This document shows positions 11,236-21,803 of a stretch of 64,000 nucleotides of DNA, in pieces. Within the stretch, counting starts at the first letter, position 1. Each line of letters opens with the position of its first letter. Source of the DNA: Opeltia flavorubescens (Eukaryota; Ascomycota; Lecanoromycetes; Teloschistales; Teloschistaceae); NCBI GenBank assembly GCA_000442125.1, contig KE546976.1:62001-126000 (forward strand), given 5' to 3'. A program made the translations under genes and the position numbers. Below the pieces are notes generated by a model. That model was not told where the DNA came from. It made no database searches and was given only the letters and a program-made list of their open reading frames with translations.

Positions 11236-11756
11236 GATGATGTAGATGAGAGTCCACTTCGACGAGAAAACATAAGCACAGCTGGTTAGAAGGACAAATG
11301 TCTTCTATGAATCTCTCGAAAAGAGCGGTCTGAGCATGTGGAATTGCGTTCTTTCCGAGTCCACCCGAAGAATTCATAGTTTCTGGGTTGAGCTGGGATC
11401 GTTGTCCAATAATCAGCATTTTGAGATGGCGGATTCACAAAAGTCCGAAAGGCTTCTACAGCATTGGAGGAAATCCCAAAAATGAGGCTTATGCATCGTA
11501 CCCAACCTAGATGTTTGCTACAAAAGCGGTCGCGATGATGAGGCAGCCAGTAAATTATTGAAAGTCGCTGGACAAGGCAACCACAAACCAAAGAGCCTGG
11601 GCCAAAAGAGACCCCAGAAGTGTTAAGACGGGGCTTTTTTCGATAAGAGTCCTGCGATTTCATGACTGGTAAGAGCGAGTACTGTAGTACCATCAACGNT
11701 TCTTCTGGATCCAACAGTCGAGTCATTTTGACTGATCCAAACCCGAATACTTAGGG

Positions 11757-11870
11757 AGTTCGCCTTCTGCCAATAATGCGCTCCTTTCGCGGCGGGGCAG
11801 GGCCTTCATGCCCACTCTAACGAGGCCGAAGCACACCACAATCTATATGTATGTTTACCCCGCCACGACC
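11757..11870. repeat. Degenerate repeat, copy 1
   Basis: It is similar by eye on the same strand to 16536-16655. Shared blocks include AATGC..GCTC/TCTTC, GGCGGGGC.G.GCCT, ACGAGGC.GAAGC.CA and CCCC.CCA.GACCA. The outer GGCGGGGC and CCCCGCCA blocks are inverted relative to one another, so each copy looks like a degenerate fold-back element. It lies upstream of the helical-pseudokinase gene. Confidence 0.55.
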
Positions 11871-11873
11871 ACT

Positions 11874-11891
11874 TCTGTCCGTTCGGACAGA
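11874..11891. repeat. Perfect short inverted repeat
   Basis: TCTGTCCG and its exact complement are separated by two bases, directly after repeat copy 1. It could be a protein-binding palindrome or part of the repeat; the second copy lacks it. Confidence 0.5.
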
Positions 11892-13569
11892 GTGAAACTC
11901 CGATCATATTCTTCATCATGCATGATGCTTCTTTTGGGATGAAGAAATCCATACGATCGTACGCTAAATGGTAACACGTTAAGCTAGTCCTAACCTAGAC
12001 TAGCGTACTCGTCGTACTCATGACTGCTCTGTAAACATTTTTCCTTTGTCAATGGAATTCATGCACACTCATATCCATGGAATGTACGGTCATCAACAGC
12101 CTTCCCAAAACAATGCCTTTTACTGAGAGAAGAGACAGTATGAAATGTGGTCCATGGTTTCTCGTAGATGCAACGGTGGTAACATGAATCTGACTGAGGT
12201 GGGCAGGTACCCTAAACATCGGCTGTCAAGACTTGCTCACTAGTACTGCGCCAACCAGCTTTCATCCGAGACTGCAAGTGAAACAGGAGCCAGGCATACC
12301 CTACAACTATATGTATTGCAACTGGTCGTGACGGAAACTTGACGTTTCTCACATCGCACAATCCTGGGTCAGAGGCCAGCTAGAGCCCATGAACAGCATC
12401 GAAATCCGAATGCGCATACACCAACTGATGTTTCGATTTCAGTAGCAGGTTACGAAAGAGTATTTGTGTAGGTACGTATATTATGGAGCTTCTGGGGGTT
12501 GGATGAAAGCTAAGATGAAACCAAGTCTCGGCTTTTGCTTCCTTTGGGTATTGAGAGCTCTGAAGTCATTCCACTTTCGAATCGGCAATTCTAATCATCA
12601 CATACGACTTATCTGGTCAAGAAAAGCGATAAGCCAGGGTGCCGCCCCAGATGGCATTACGATAACACCAATGGTAGTATATTTTACCGACCAGATCCAA
12701 CTTCGGGCGGAGGTGCGGGTACACCCGCGACATCAATGCGAGCTTAAGTCAATCCCATTTGGTAATGATCATCTTCACTCTATATGCAGTCACCCTTTCT
12801 CTCAGACACAGTACGTTACAATTAACCCCTTTCCGCGCTAGTGTTTTTGATCTCTTGGCAATCCTTGCGAGCCCCTGAATTCCATACCTACCGCGGCGCG
12901 ACAGGACATTGTGGTCATGTCACTCAATCAAAACATAATAGTCACACAAATATGCCTGTTTCTATCGTTCACGTTCATTCCCCTTTCTCCATCAATCTAG
13001 ATGATGTTCTCACCTCGGGGTAAAGCTGTCAATGTCCACAGAGCGATCACGCATGGGGCAAACGCAGCTCCACTACTTTCGGTCTTCACGATGGCCGAAC
13101 ACTACATCCCTGTGAGCGCCAGTCTAGGTTGTAATAATCCACTCGGAGATTGCTATTGTCAGAATAAATCATGACACAGAAGAATAAACTTATTGATCTA
13201 CCGGCAGTTATCCGGGATCTGGCCAGGCCTATTACATGGGCATACCAATAGGGACCGAAAAGGAGACCTTATGAAGCCCAGGAGAATATATACTAGGACC
13301 AGGGACCGCAACAATAGCCGAAAGCGACCAAGTATCCGAAGCTGCAAGGGCCAAGAAGTTTCAAAGTTTGTCCTCATCAGAACATGTTCTCCGTAGCACA
13401 GCCTGGTTTCCCCTTATGTTTCTTGTTTGGGCAGCTGTTGGACATCTATCGATTGCGAGGCAGATGTCTTGCCCATGTCCTTTTAGATACTCTCACGGCC
13501 AGATTGACTGTTTGAAGGACTTCGCCCCATTAGCCCCGGACAAGATTGAGGGCTCTCCATCTCAGGAGG

Positions 13570-13610
13570 CCAATTCTACGCCTCATCCAATCTGTCTCCA
13601 GCTATATAAA
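13570..13610 (+). promoter_or_regulatory. CCAAT and TATA elements of the secreted protein gene
   Basis: CCAAT (13570-13574) and TATATAAA (13603-13610) are well spaced about 120-155 bases before the ATG at 13725 and are followed by a pyrimidine-rich leader. This suggests a strong, possibly inducible promoter. Confidence 0.55.
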
Positions 13611-13724
13611 GCGTCCCAAATTTGTCTTCTAACTTGATTCCATCAGCCTGTCATATTCCACAAGCATATCACACTCTCTTGTCTTATACCATTCTTGAGT
13701 TTTCCAACGTTCCTTGAATTCATC

Positions 13725-14411
13725 ATGCATTCATTACAACTTATATCAGTGCTCCTTTCTTTCGCCAGCCTTGGAATGAGTTGCGCTTCCGTAAGCGGCG
13801 TCAAATTCACCGCCTACGGTTTCCCCGACGCATCCGGAACGCCCGCATACGCTTGCAACGGAAACACTGTCGTCGCCTCTCAACCCGGCGGTAAGACCGT
13901 CCTAGGTGACGGTTCGTTCGGAAAACCCTATTCCGCCGCCGCGGCTGGGAATTCTGTGTTTGCGAAATGCGAACTCCTATACATACCGCTTTTGAAGAAA
14001 TATTTCCGGATCCAAGATGACTGTTCTGGCTGCGGTAAATTTCCACCCTTGACCCAATTATACTGCTCTAAAAAAAAAAGAAATACGCTGACGGGAGAAA
14101 ATTCTTGAAATCCAGTCGCGAAACAAGCAGATCTATACATCGCGCAATTCAACTCCGACGTCGGGCAAACAAGCTGCGAGAACCAATTCGGCGCCTTCGA
14201 CATCGGAAAACCCTTACATCAAGTCCTAAAAGACCCTGGTGCGGGTCGCCCAACCAATACCCAGCCTCTTTTCACCCAGGGCGGCGGATGCTTCAGCAGT
14301 CCGTCTCAGGGACGTGTGTTTCCAAATAATGATGGAGCGGCTACATGCGGAGCTGCTGCAAAAAGGACTACTGCGGAGGGTACAAAGGTGGCGAGGGAAT
14401 TTAGGGCATGA
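13725..14411 (+). CDS. Secreted double-psi-barrel-like protein
   Basis: Two exons (13725-14034, 14116-14411) give 201 residues. Residues 1-19 are a signal peptide (HSLQLISVLLSFASLGMSC). The mature protein begins near VKFTAYGFPDASGTPAYACN and carries FRIQDDCSGC directly before the splice; the second exon continues VAKQADLYIAQFNSD, then a Cys-poor Gly/Pro-rich tail. The pattern of an acidic DDC-x-x-C motif followed by a D-L-Y-I strand is that of fungal double-psi beta-barrel (barwin/RlpA-like, endoglucanase-45-related) secreted proteins. No catalytic acid pair can be assigned with certainty, so a carbohydrate-binding or cell-wall-loosening role is only a suggestion. The small size, secretion and strong core promoter fit an extracellular or effector-like product. 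It lies between two helical-domain genes. Confidence 0.75.
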
Positions 14412-15630
14412 GAGAGCGAGAGAGAACGAAGGTGGAGATGGTGGTTGAGTGGAGTTTTTTCATCAAATATTTTGAGACTAGGATTGTGCCCGGCGTTATC
14501 GATACTACTTTTCTATACGAACGACTTCGAGAAATTCAGGATTTGTGGTTATTTGCCCAATCTATACTTTATCACCTGTGTGGTATCAACAATTCCACGT
14601 GTTTTTCATCGAAAAGACTTCTTTGAGACCTGTTCTTCATTCGACTGACAAACTAGCCGTGAGTGGTATCGAAACGGATTTATAGTCGCATATACTAGGC
14701 TATGAATTGCTTCTTACGAGGATTGGAACTAGATTTGTGATGATACTTTAGTAACAGCGGCTGTTTTTGATTGTGGGTCATCCAAAGAACCAGACTAATC
14801 GGTGAAGGGCCAGTGCACAGTATGATATATGCGTGTCATCCCATGATGTTGAGCTCGCGAGGTCGAAGTTCCTTGAAGGCAGTTTCAATCAACGACAAAG
14901 TAATACTGCATCTCGTCCCATCTATGCCAGGGATGAGCATCCTCTCAATCAGCATTGATAATTTCGCATTGAAATGGGGAAAATGAGCAGACGGGTAACG
15001 TTCCGAGAAATTTTGATGATTTTGATGAAATATCTTGCTGGCGAAGCGCAAATATTAGCTTATTGCAGTCTTGAAATTGAATCATTCGAGCTAGGCTATG
15101 CTTGTTCGTTCGTGGTTAGTGGGTTATTCTGAAATGCATCTGCGAATTCTCTTGCAATGATTGCGAATTTGGGCGAAGTAGGTTGAGCAATCTAGCAGTT
15201 ACATCGGCAGGAATACATCATAGCTGCATAGCTACATTGGTTTCGAAAGGAAGAGTCTGAACCGTTGCTGACACGTCGAACCCTGGGCCGAGTGCTTTTT
15301 CCAGCTTTTATGATCGGAGCTAATTTGTTAACACGAGCGCAAACATGCTCAATATATCTCGGACTATCTCGCAAGGGCCATCACTACCTCGCAACTTTCC
15401 CGAAATGCATCATCAAAACTTCACAAATTCTATAATCATCTCAATCATCATTACATACGGCACTTCGCGAAATATATATTCGAGCTACATTTCACCATTT
15501 CTTCAACATACAAAATCAATCAGACATACTTCGCTTCTCACCAATCACCAAAATCTCCACCTTCACCCACCATCTCTGCTCTCAAACTATTTCTCACTTC
15601 CCATCATCCTCCTTCGAAAAACCAGTCATT

Positions 15631-15867
15631 ATGAACACCACGGCAGCCATGACGTCGCCAGAAACCACTATCCTGGAGCAAATCCTCGCCCTCTTGAACA
15701 CAGTCCTACTTCAAAGCCAAGAGAACAACCGCGCTCTTGCTGACATCTGTGAATACAAGAGTATACCATGCGACAAGGGAGCAGTTTTGAAGGCGCCGTC
15801 GATACTGGCGATTGTCATGATTGTCATTTTTGTGACATGGGTCCCGATGGGAAGAGGAAGGCAGTGA
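15631..15867 (+). CDS. Possible small membrane protein (weak)
   Basis: This 78-codon frame has a helical N-terminal half (TTILEQILALLNTVLLQSQ) and a C-terminal hydrophobic stretch (SILAIVMIVIFVTW). It is preceded by a long pyrimidine- and CA-rich leader that resembles a fungal 5' UTR. A second frame downstream (15768-16019) contains a Cys-rich segment (CHDCHFC), so an unrecognised splice could join the two. I cannot decide between a real short gene and chance. Confidence 0.25.
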   Translation: MNTTAAMTSPETTILEQILALLNTVLLQSQENNRALADICEYKSIPCDKGAVLKAPSILAIVMIVIFVTWVPMGRGRQ

Positions 15868-16044
15868 TCCAACAGGGTGTGAGGTCTTATGCTATGGTAA
15901 TACCGTCAACAGTAATGCGGAATATTCTGAGGGCGGATTTTTGGATTCAGGAACATGCCTCTAAGCTCACTAACCCTTTCTCGCGGCTGTATAAATGTGC
16001 ATCACTCTATGTACTGTGAAGATTCGTATAAAGTGCTTTAGAGT

Positions 16045-16140
16045 CTATCGTTTCATGCTGTTAGATAAAAGCTTGCGCCAAAAAGGGTCCTTACGGTGGA
16101 CTTGACTGGTGCACAACATAGACTGACTTTGGATATCGAT
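16045..16140. repeat. Degenerate dispersed repeat, copy 1
   Basis: It is similar on the same strand to 25795-25905. Shared blocks are GGG.TCC, GGTGG.CTTGA, GTGCA.AA.ATAG..TGA.TTTGG. Identity is roughly two thirds by eye. No ends or coding capacity are visible. Confidence 0.5.
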
Positions 16141-16535
16141 ACATGCATTTGTACATAGTTTGTTTTCATGTTATTTGGGCCAGTCACATGGGCATTCTGC
16201 TCAGTGATGGCGATTCGCCTGCACTAATCCCAACCCGGCACTAGTGCCTCAAGACCAACTCTTGGGCATTCTCCGTAGATTTCTTTCCCGAGTGAATGCA
16301 ACCCATGCACACATACATTCATCCGACGTGTACAGTGATATTGGCAACGGCTATCATTGCTTGCATTTTAGATCGCCTGATCGAACTTTCACGATGGACC
16401 GCTTCGTGAGGCTTTGACGTGTGTGGAGAGAGGAAGATGGCTCGTGGCCATGGAACGCTCGATGAGAAACCCCGAAAGTCTTGTCTCCCTCGTCTGTTCA
16501 CTGAGGGTTTGTCGGTCCATCGAAGGTAAGCACAG

Positions 16536-16655
16536 TTTTCCGCATGCTACTAATGCACGCTCTTCATACGGTATGGCGGGGCGGAGCCTGCATGCAACCT
16601 CAACGAGGCTGAAGCGCATCACCCTTTGAACGATATGCCCCACCATGACCATCCT
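16536..16655. repeat. Degenerate repeat, copy 2
   Basis: This is the partner of 11757-11870, ending about 100 bases before the ATG of the helical-LIM gene. It has the same internal inverted GGCGGGGC / GCCCCACC blocks. Confidence 0.55.
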
Positions 16656-16754
16656 CGACTGTGATGAAGCTAGAAGCTTTTTCCAAGACCACTTTTAGCC
16701 ATTGCAACAGTGATCCATACGTACTTACACCGCAAGCCACAACAAGTCACTGCA

Positions 16755-18411
16755 ATGGCCGATCCAGGATCAATCCTTTCCATCATTGCAGGAGCGGCTA
16801 GCCTTGCCTCTCAAGGCGTCAAACTGATTCGGGATCTACATAACATATTGGAGCAATACAATTACGCCGATCTAACCATCACGTCAATAGAGACAAATTT
16901 GGAAACGGTGACTTGGGCTTGGTCAGAAATCCAAGTGACCTTGGAGAGCTGGTCAGGCAACTCACAGAGCGATCTCGGTTTTGATACAAATACTTTGAAT
17001 CATGTGAGTCGTGCTCTCAGAGGAGGTCGCCTTGTAATAGCGGCACTGCAAGATGACTTGGGAGCGTTCAAATCGACGTCATCTTCCTCTGCAAGCAACA
17101 TCATCATGAAGACTGGGTTTCGAAATAAGACCAAGATTGTTTGGAATGAGAAGCTGCTCAAGGATCACCAGGAAAGAATTAGAGATCAGGTCAACTCAAT
17201 GAATCTTCTCATAAATGTCTTGAACTTGTATATATCCCAGATGAGGGCAAAACGTGACTACTATTTAGCACTTGCTGATATGCTTTAAGATCAACAGCTT
17301 CCATTCGCAGAGTGACACTTAACAGGAGTCTTTGCGTGCTCCAGAGATCTGATGAAAGCGCGTTCTCAATCGTCCCAAGCAAACTCTCAACCGATGTCTC
17401 GGACCGTGATAGCCGCCTGAGCATCAGTAGCGAAGTCCCTATGGCCTATCATGAATTAAGCATCGATTCGGACTTATTCGCAGCCAGAGTTTACAAAAGG
17501 AACTACCGGACTGCTTTGATTCGGGACTTATTCCGCAAGGCTAAGCGAGAAGGCTCAGAAATGCAACAGCCGCCAAGTCAACCCATGTCGTCAATCCAGC
17601 AAATCAGCGCATCGGAACAGGTACTTAGTACCAATGCAGACTCGATTGAATCAGATATTGGTATACCGCACCCATGATAACCAACGTCTTGTTGTGTTGC
17701 TATTCTAATGAATATCCTGCAGGAGATATGCCCAAATTCTACCAATGCTATTTTTGCAGTAGCTCCATTGACGTGGAGGAGAGTTTGTACCTCGATAGTC
17801 AGGGATCACCGATATGCCGCGATTGCGCCAAAAGCTGTAGCGCATGTGGTGATAAGATCCAGGGCGGAACGGTATCAATCGAAGATCAAAATCTTTGTTC
17901 ATCATGCTACCGCTTTCGCTGTTGCGATTGCAAGAAGAATATTCACAACTCGGGATATACAAGAATGTCCCAGGGTTACTTCTGTATGGACTGTTACAAC
18001 CACTCGAAAGGCGATGAGGAGATGAAGGCTGTAAAGTTTGGGTTCGCTAGACTAGTCCCGCAGGAACGATCTCTATCAGAAAAATCCGCGGAACACTCTC
18101 TCCAGAGACAACGCTCGCGTAAATTAATGCTACCCAGCCTGAGTCCTCCTGCAATTGAGGAAATACCGGCAACACTAGGAAAAGCCCAACATCAGACCGG
18201 TCGGCCGGCACCTACAGCCTTTCATTACGACAACCCATCAAATCCTGTAAAAAGAGATACTGCGAGAGAAACTTTATCTCAATCCACACTCCAACCCCAC
18301 TACCTTTATTATACCACACCACGATACCAACTCGAAAGAAAATTTCAGCAGGCCCGACACGGATTTTCCCAGCGCATTTCCACCGCCAGGACCTTCACGG
18401 ATCCTAAATAG
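16755..18411 (+). CDS. Helical (HeLo/STAND-N-like) - LIM zinc-knuckle protein
   Basis: Three exons (16755-17227, 17311-17660, 17723-18411) give 503 residues and close in frame. Residues 1-160 start MADPGSILSIIAGAASLASQ and continue with amphipathic helices, as in the fungal N-terminal domain of STAND proteins (PF17111-like). The middle is polar and Ser-rich. Residues 283-367 carry regularly spaced CxxC pairs: C283-x2-C286, C306-x2-C309, C313-x2-C316, then CSSC, CCDC and CMDC, the pattern of LIM domains. The C-terminal third is basic and disordered. A GTATAT donor at 17228 and an acceptor at 17310 are needed to leave the first frame; the second junction uses GTATAC. No nucleotide-binding or kinase domain is present. 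It may be an adaptor or signalling partner for a helical-domain executor; this is inference from domain pairing. Confidence 0.7.
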
Positions 18412-19114
18412 AAACGCTAGATAGATTCCACCAAGTGAAGTTGAAGATAAGATTGATTATATACATGTGTTTCTGTCAATCCCTTATGTTGGGTGAAAAT
18501 CACATAATATCGAGATTTCGAGTAATCGAGTACTCAAGTTCTCTTCACGAACTTTGTATAGAGAGAGTGACTTCTATGTAATATGGCTTGACGATAGAAT
18601 AAGAGGATCATTGAAGTGACTGATAGGCTCTTGTACATATATACAAAATTACTGTCGTGCCCACAAGTTATAGATGAATACCTCTCATTCGTTATTTAAT
18701 CCTCAACGATTAATATTTCGATACCCCCCCATTGACCAGAAAGCTCTCAATAGTCGAGAAGAAGTAGGTTTCTAGGCCACCTACCTCTGATTCGTCCGGT
18801 GTACATATCTAGTGCATGAATCAACAGTATAGAGACTTTATACGCAGTGGACCTGTCAACTCGGCGCAAGGAAGTTGCAATTTTGCAGGGAAATAATAAA
18901 ATCCTTGGCTATTTTGAGAAGCCATATATATTTCTCTCGACGGGAATGATTTCAGCAAGAAATTCAGTAACAGATAGTTGTTAAGATAGCTTCTACGATG
19001 GAGGCGGAATCATCATACTTTCTCCATCTACAAGCAAAAGGAGACGTGAAAGGTTCTTGAAGTCTAAGGTATATCATGATCATTCATACTCACAATCTAA
19101 TTTCAACTCCTATT
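18412..19114. other. Convergent spacer
   Basis: An AT-rich 0.7 kb stretch lies between the converging helical-LIM and secreted Cys-rich genes. It contains likely 3' UTRs; no gene or repeat was seen. Confidence 0.4.
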
Positions 19115-20261
19115 TTAAGTATTTATAACACCCACCCCCGACCCACTCCCCACAACATGCCCACCTCCACCCGCCAACTCCGGATCCGACACCGACCCCG
19201 GACACGAATACGCATCAAGCAATCCATTCCTCATAGCCGGACACTCAAAAGCCCAATCATTGATATTATCACAAGGATTGCCTCTTCGTGCTGGCGGTAG
19301 AGCTCTCCGTGTAGGTCTTTCGTTTGAGTCTAGGATGCATCTCAGCGCAAGGGGAAGATCTATGCCGTAGCAGCCAGCGAGACAAGCGAGAGATCCTGCG
19401 GCTGGGAGGACGAATCCGGTCCTATAATAGAGAGAGAGTCTTGGGTTAGTGATTATATTCGTACAGCTAGTAGTTTTATTTGGGTCGTGGAGAGTGGGGA
19501 GGGGATTAGTGGTGCTTTGGATTCGTGGAAACAGGACGGCAGAAGATTTTTTTTGCTCACCACCATGACATAGTAGCCACCCACTCAATACAAAGAGCCG
19601 AACAACCTGCGAGCCCGCCCACAGCCCCAATAACACACGTCAAAGGGCCGGCATCACCGCGCCCTTCCAACCGTTCCAAGGCGTCTCGTCGTTTTCGGCG
19701 ACTCGCGGAAATTGGACACGAAGTCGCGTTCATGGGTAATTTCTGACCGTTCGATAATTCATCCATCGGTTTCGGCGGCGTATCATCCCCAGGCGCCTTG
19801 AAGCAATTCCCATTCCCATCCGACGGATAGAGCACAAACAACGGATCTCGTGTCCGATTGCCATTCTTATCGAAGCCCAGAGCGCCGCCAACAGTGCCAC
19901 CGCAACCGTCAGGGCCAGCGCCTTTCGCACCAGCACCGTTGATATAGTTGTAGGCAGCGTAGCAGCTATCTTTTGTCGGGACTGTGTTGCCAATTTCCCA
20001 CATGTAGAATGCGGTGCATTTGCCAACCGTTATGTTTTGGATCGGATCGCTCTGTGGCTGGGCAACTTTCTCGCAAACTTGGGTAGCGGCTTCTCTACAA
20101 TCTGATACGCAGGCTCCGGTATTATTGCACGCAGGATCGCTACTCCATCGGTAGAAGACTGTTGGATTGGGGGAAGTGGCATCGGAGAGCTGCGGTAATG
20201 CAACGGCGAGCGAGGGAAATAGGAGGACGGCAAAGGAATTGATGACAGTCGGAACCAACAT
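19115..20261 (-). CDS. Secreted Cys-rich protein with Y3-lectin-like domain and Kex2-type site
   Basis: Two exons (20261-19561, 19421-19115) give 335 residues; an in-frame ATG 12 codons upstream (20297) is possible but the signal peptide fits the inner start (LVPTVINSFAVLLFPSLAVA). Residues 35-155 have paired cysteines, VGKCTAFYMWEIGNT, DGCGGTVGGALGFDKNGN and DPLFVLYPSDGNGNCF, resembling the fungal glycan-binding Y3-like fold. A strong dibasic cluster R188-RKRR192 follows, as cleaved by the Golgi protease Kex2. Beyond it lies a second module with a Gly/Ala-rich hydrophobic core (GAVGGLAGC, WWTGFVLPAAGSLACLAGC) and more cysteines, then a Gly-rich tail. The layout of pro-domain, Kex2 site and hydrophobic Cys-rich module is shared with secreted antimicrobial or killer-type proteins, but activity cannot be judged here. 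The Y3 assignment is moderate. Confidence 0.6.
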
Positions 20262-20297
20262 CGTTCCCCTTTGGCGTGTGTTCAGGGCAGAAGTCAA

Positions 20298-21803
20298 TTG
20301 TGCGGAGCGAATTGATGGTTCACTGCTGGATGGATAAACGGAGGTGGACCATGCGAACTTTTAAACTCGCCTCGGGAAGCCATGTCGTCCATGCGAAGCG
20401 TCAGCCTCACTGAGAGCCCAAGACGACCAAACAACGAGTATGTTTCGCCATCTATTTCCGTGCTGAAGAAGCATGAAAGACGTGAGGTCAAAAGTAATCG
20501 GCTATTAATGCGGCAATCGCGTAAAGCTGTATGCGACCGAAACCGACACACAGGACTTTTTGGTATAGCCACCCATAGTACCAAAGCGGTCCAGAGACAA
20601 TTTCTTTGGACTCACCAAATAGTTTCTAATCACTTTCATTACAGAACCCGGTGCTAGAATACCATCTTTAAATATCACCATCCTAGGCTTTCTCCGAAGC
20701 AGCTGAGTATCACGGCTAGCATTATAGAATAGAAGAAGTGCCTTCTAGGATGTAACGAGCAAGCATTTCGAATAAAAATAGAGGAATTGGTCCTGAAGAT
20801 GTAGTTTATGTTTAGCTACATACTTAAAAGGATCAAAATATCATTTAAGCTCATGACTGGATGGTTTTCACAGAACAGCAATGATCTAACAACATCAAGC
20901 TAGTCCTACCCGGGCTTAGCAGGATGTGGGCTTATCCGAAAATACTGCAACAGTCTTGACTTGACGTCCTTTACGTTCTCATAGCCAATAAGACGTGAGA
21001 AAAGTAACATCAGAGTATTTGCAACTCGTACATCCCAACAAGTGCATATTTCAAGCCTGCTCACAGCACTCATCCTCAATTCCTAGCTGGGAGGCTTCCT
21101 CCACTCTGGCATCGACTTAAAGTATAAAGCCTGGAAACCCGACCAGACCGCTAGCACTTCAGATAACTCTATCACCCTTGTCGAGAAGTAAAGGATAGCA
21201 GTGCGCGACATAGGACGTGTTGCTATCATTTGCCTAGTCTTTTCTCATCAGCCTTATCTCCACTCCCTTCCCCAGCCATGAAGCACAGTGTTCCTGTCTA
21301 TGTTAAAAGTCTTGCTCGACTTACCGATAACATATTGACATGGGTCTTTGATTGAGGATTTTGAAATTTGGAATCCCATTATCATTGCGCCGAATTTTTC
21401 TACCACACAGGATTCGAAATCGAAATTGTCAGAGGAATATCATCATTTGAAAGTGGGGGAATCAACATTCAGTATATTTCGGAAGGTTTTATAGATTGCA
21501 GCGTGGATATCTAAGGTGTTATGCGTTTGATAGGTGAAGAATACCTGGGGTTTACATTACCGAACGGCTTCAAAAACGCTAGATCTAGTTCCGGGCGAGA
21601 AGAAAGTGATTCTAATGACTTATCAAGGAAGCGATCAGTAAGTATTCGTTCAAAATCTTATCTCAATGATCCGCATCAAAGTTAACCATACTCTCTTCCC
21701 TGCATTTGACCCCGAATACCCATTGCTCCACCAACAAGTAAGACACCCCTCTCACACTTCCATATATTGCAGACAGGATATTACTCAAAACCCCAAACTA
21801 ATA
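20298..21803. other. Gene-poor spacer
   Basis: About 1.5 kb separates the secreted Cys-rich gene from the first member of the tandem family. I see no supported gene. The sequence is AT-rich with no obvious terminal repeats. Confidence 0.4.

Larger units (their letters stand above)
11236..13724. other. Long gene-poor spacer with degenerate repeat
   Basis: About 2.5 kb separates the divergent helical-pseudokinase gene (-) and the secreted protein gene (+). It contains a degenerate repeat (11757-11870), a short perfect hairpin (11874-11891), one ambiguous base (11699) and many short open frames without protein-like features. The last 150 bases hold the promoter of the secreted gene. Confidence 0.45.
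14412..16754. other. Gene-poor spacer with two degenerate repeats
   Basis: It contains a weak small ORF (15631-15867), a degenerate repeat shared with 25795-25905 (16045-16140) and repeat copy 2 shared with 11757-11870 (16536-16655). Nothing else is convincing. Confidence 0.45.

Noticed and set aside
11286-11726. 146-codon minus-strand frame upstream of the pseudokinase gene
   Set aside because: It includes the ambiguous base and has no resemblance to a domain; the pseudokinase gene already has a convincing start at 11235.
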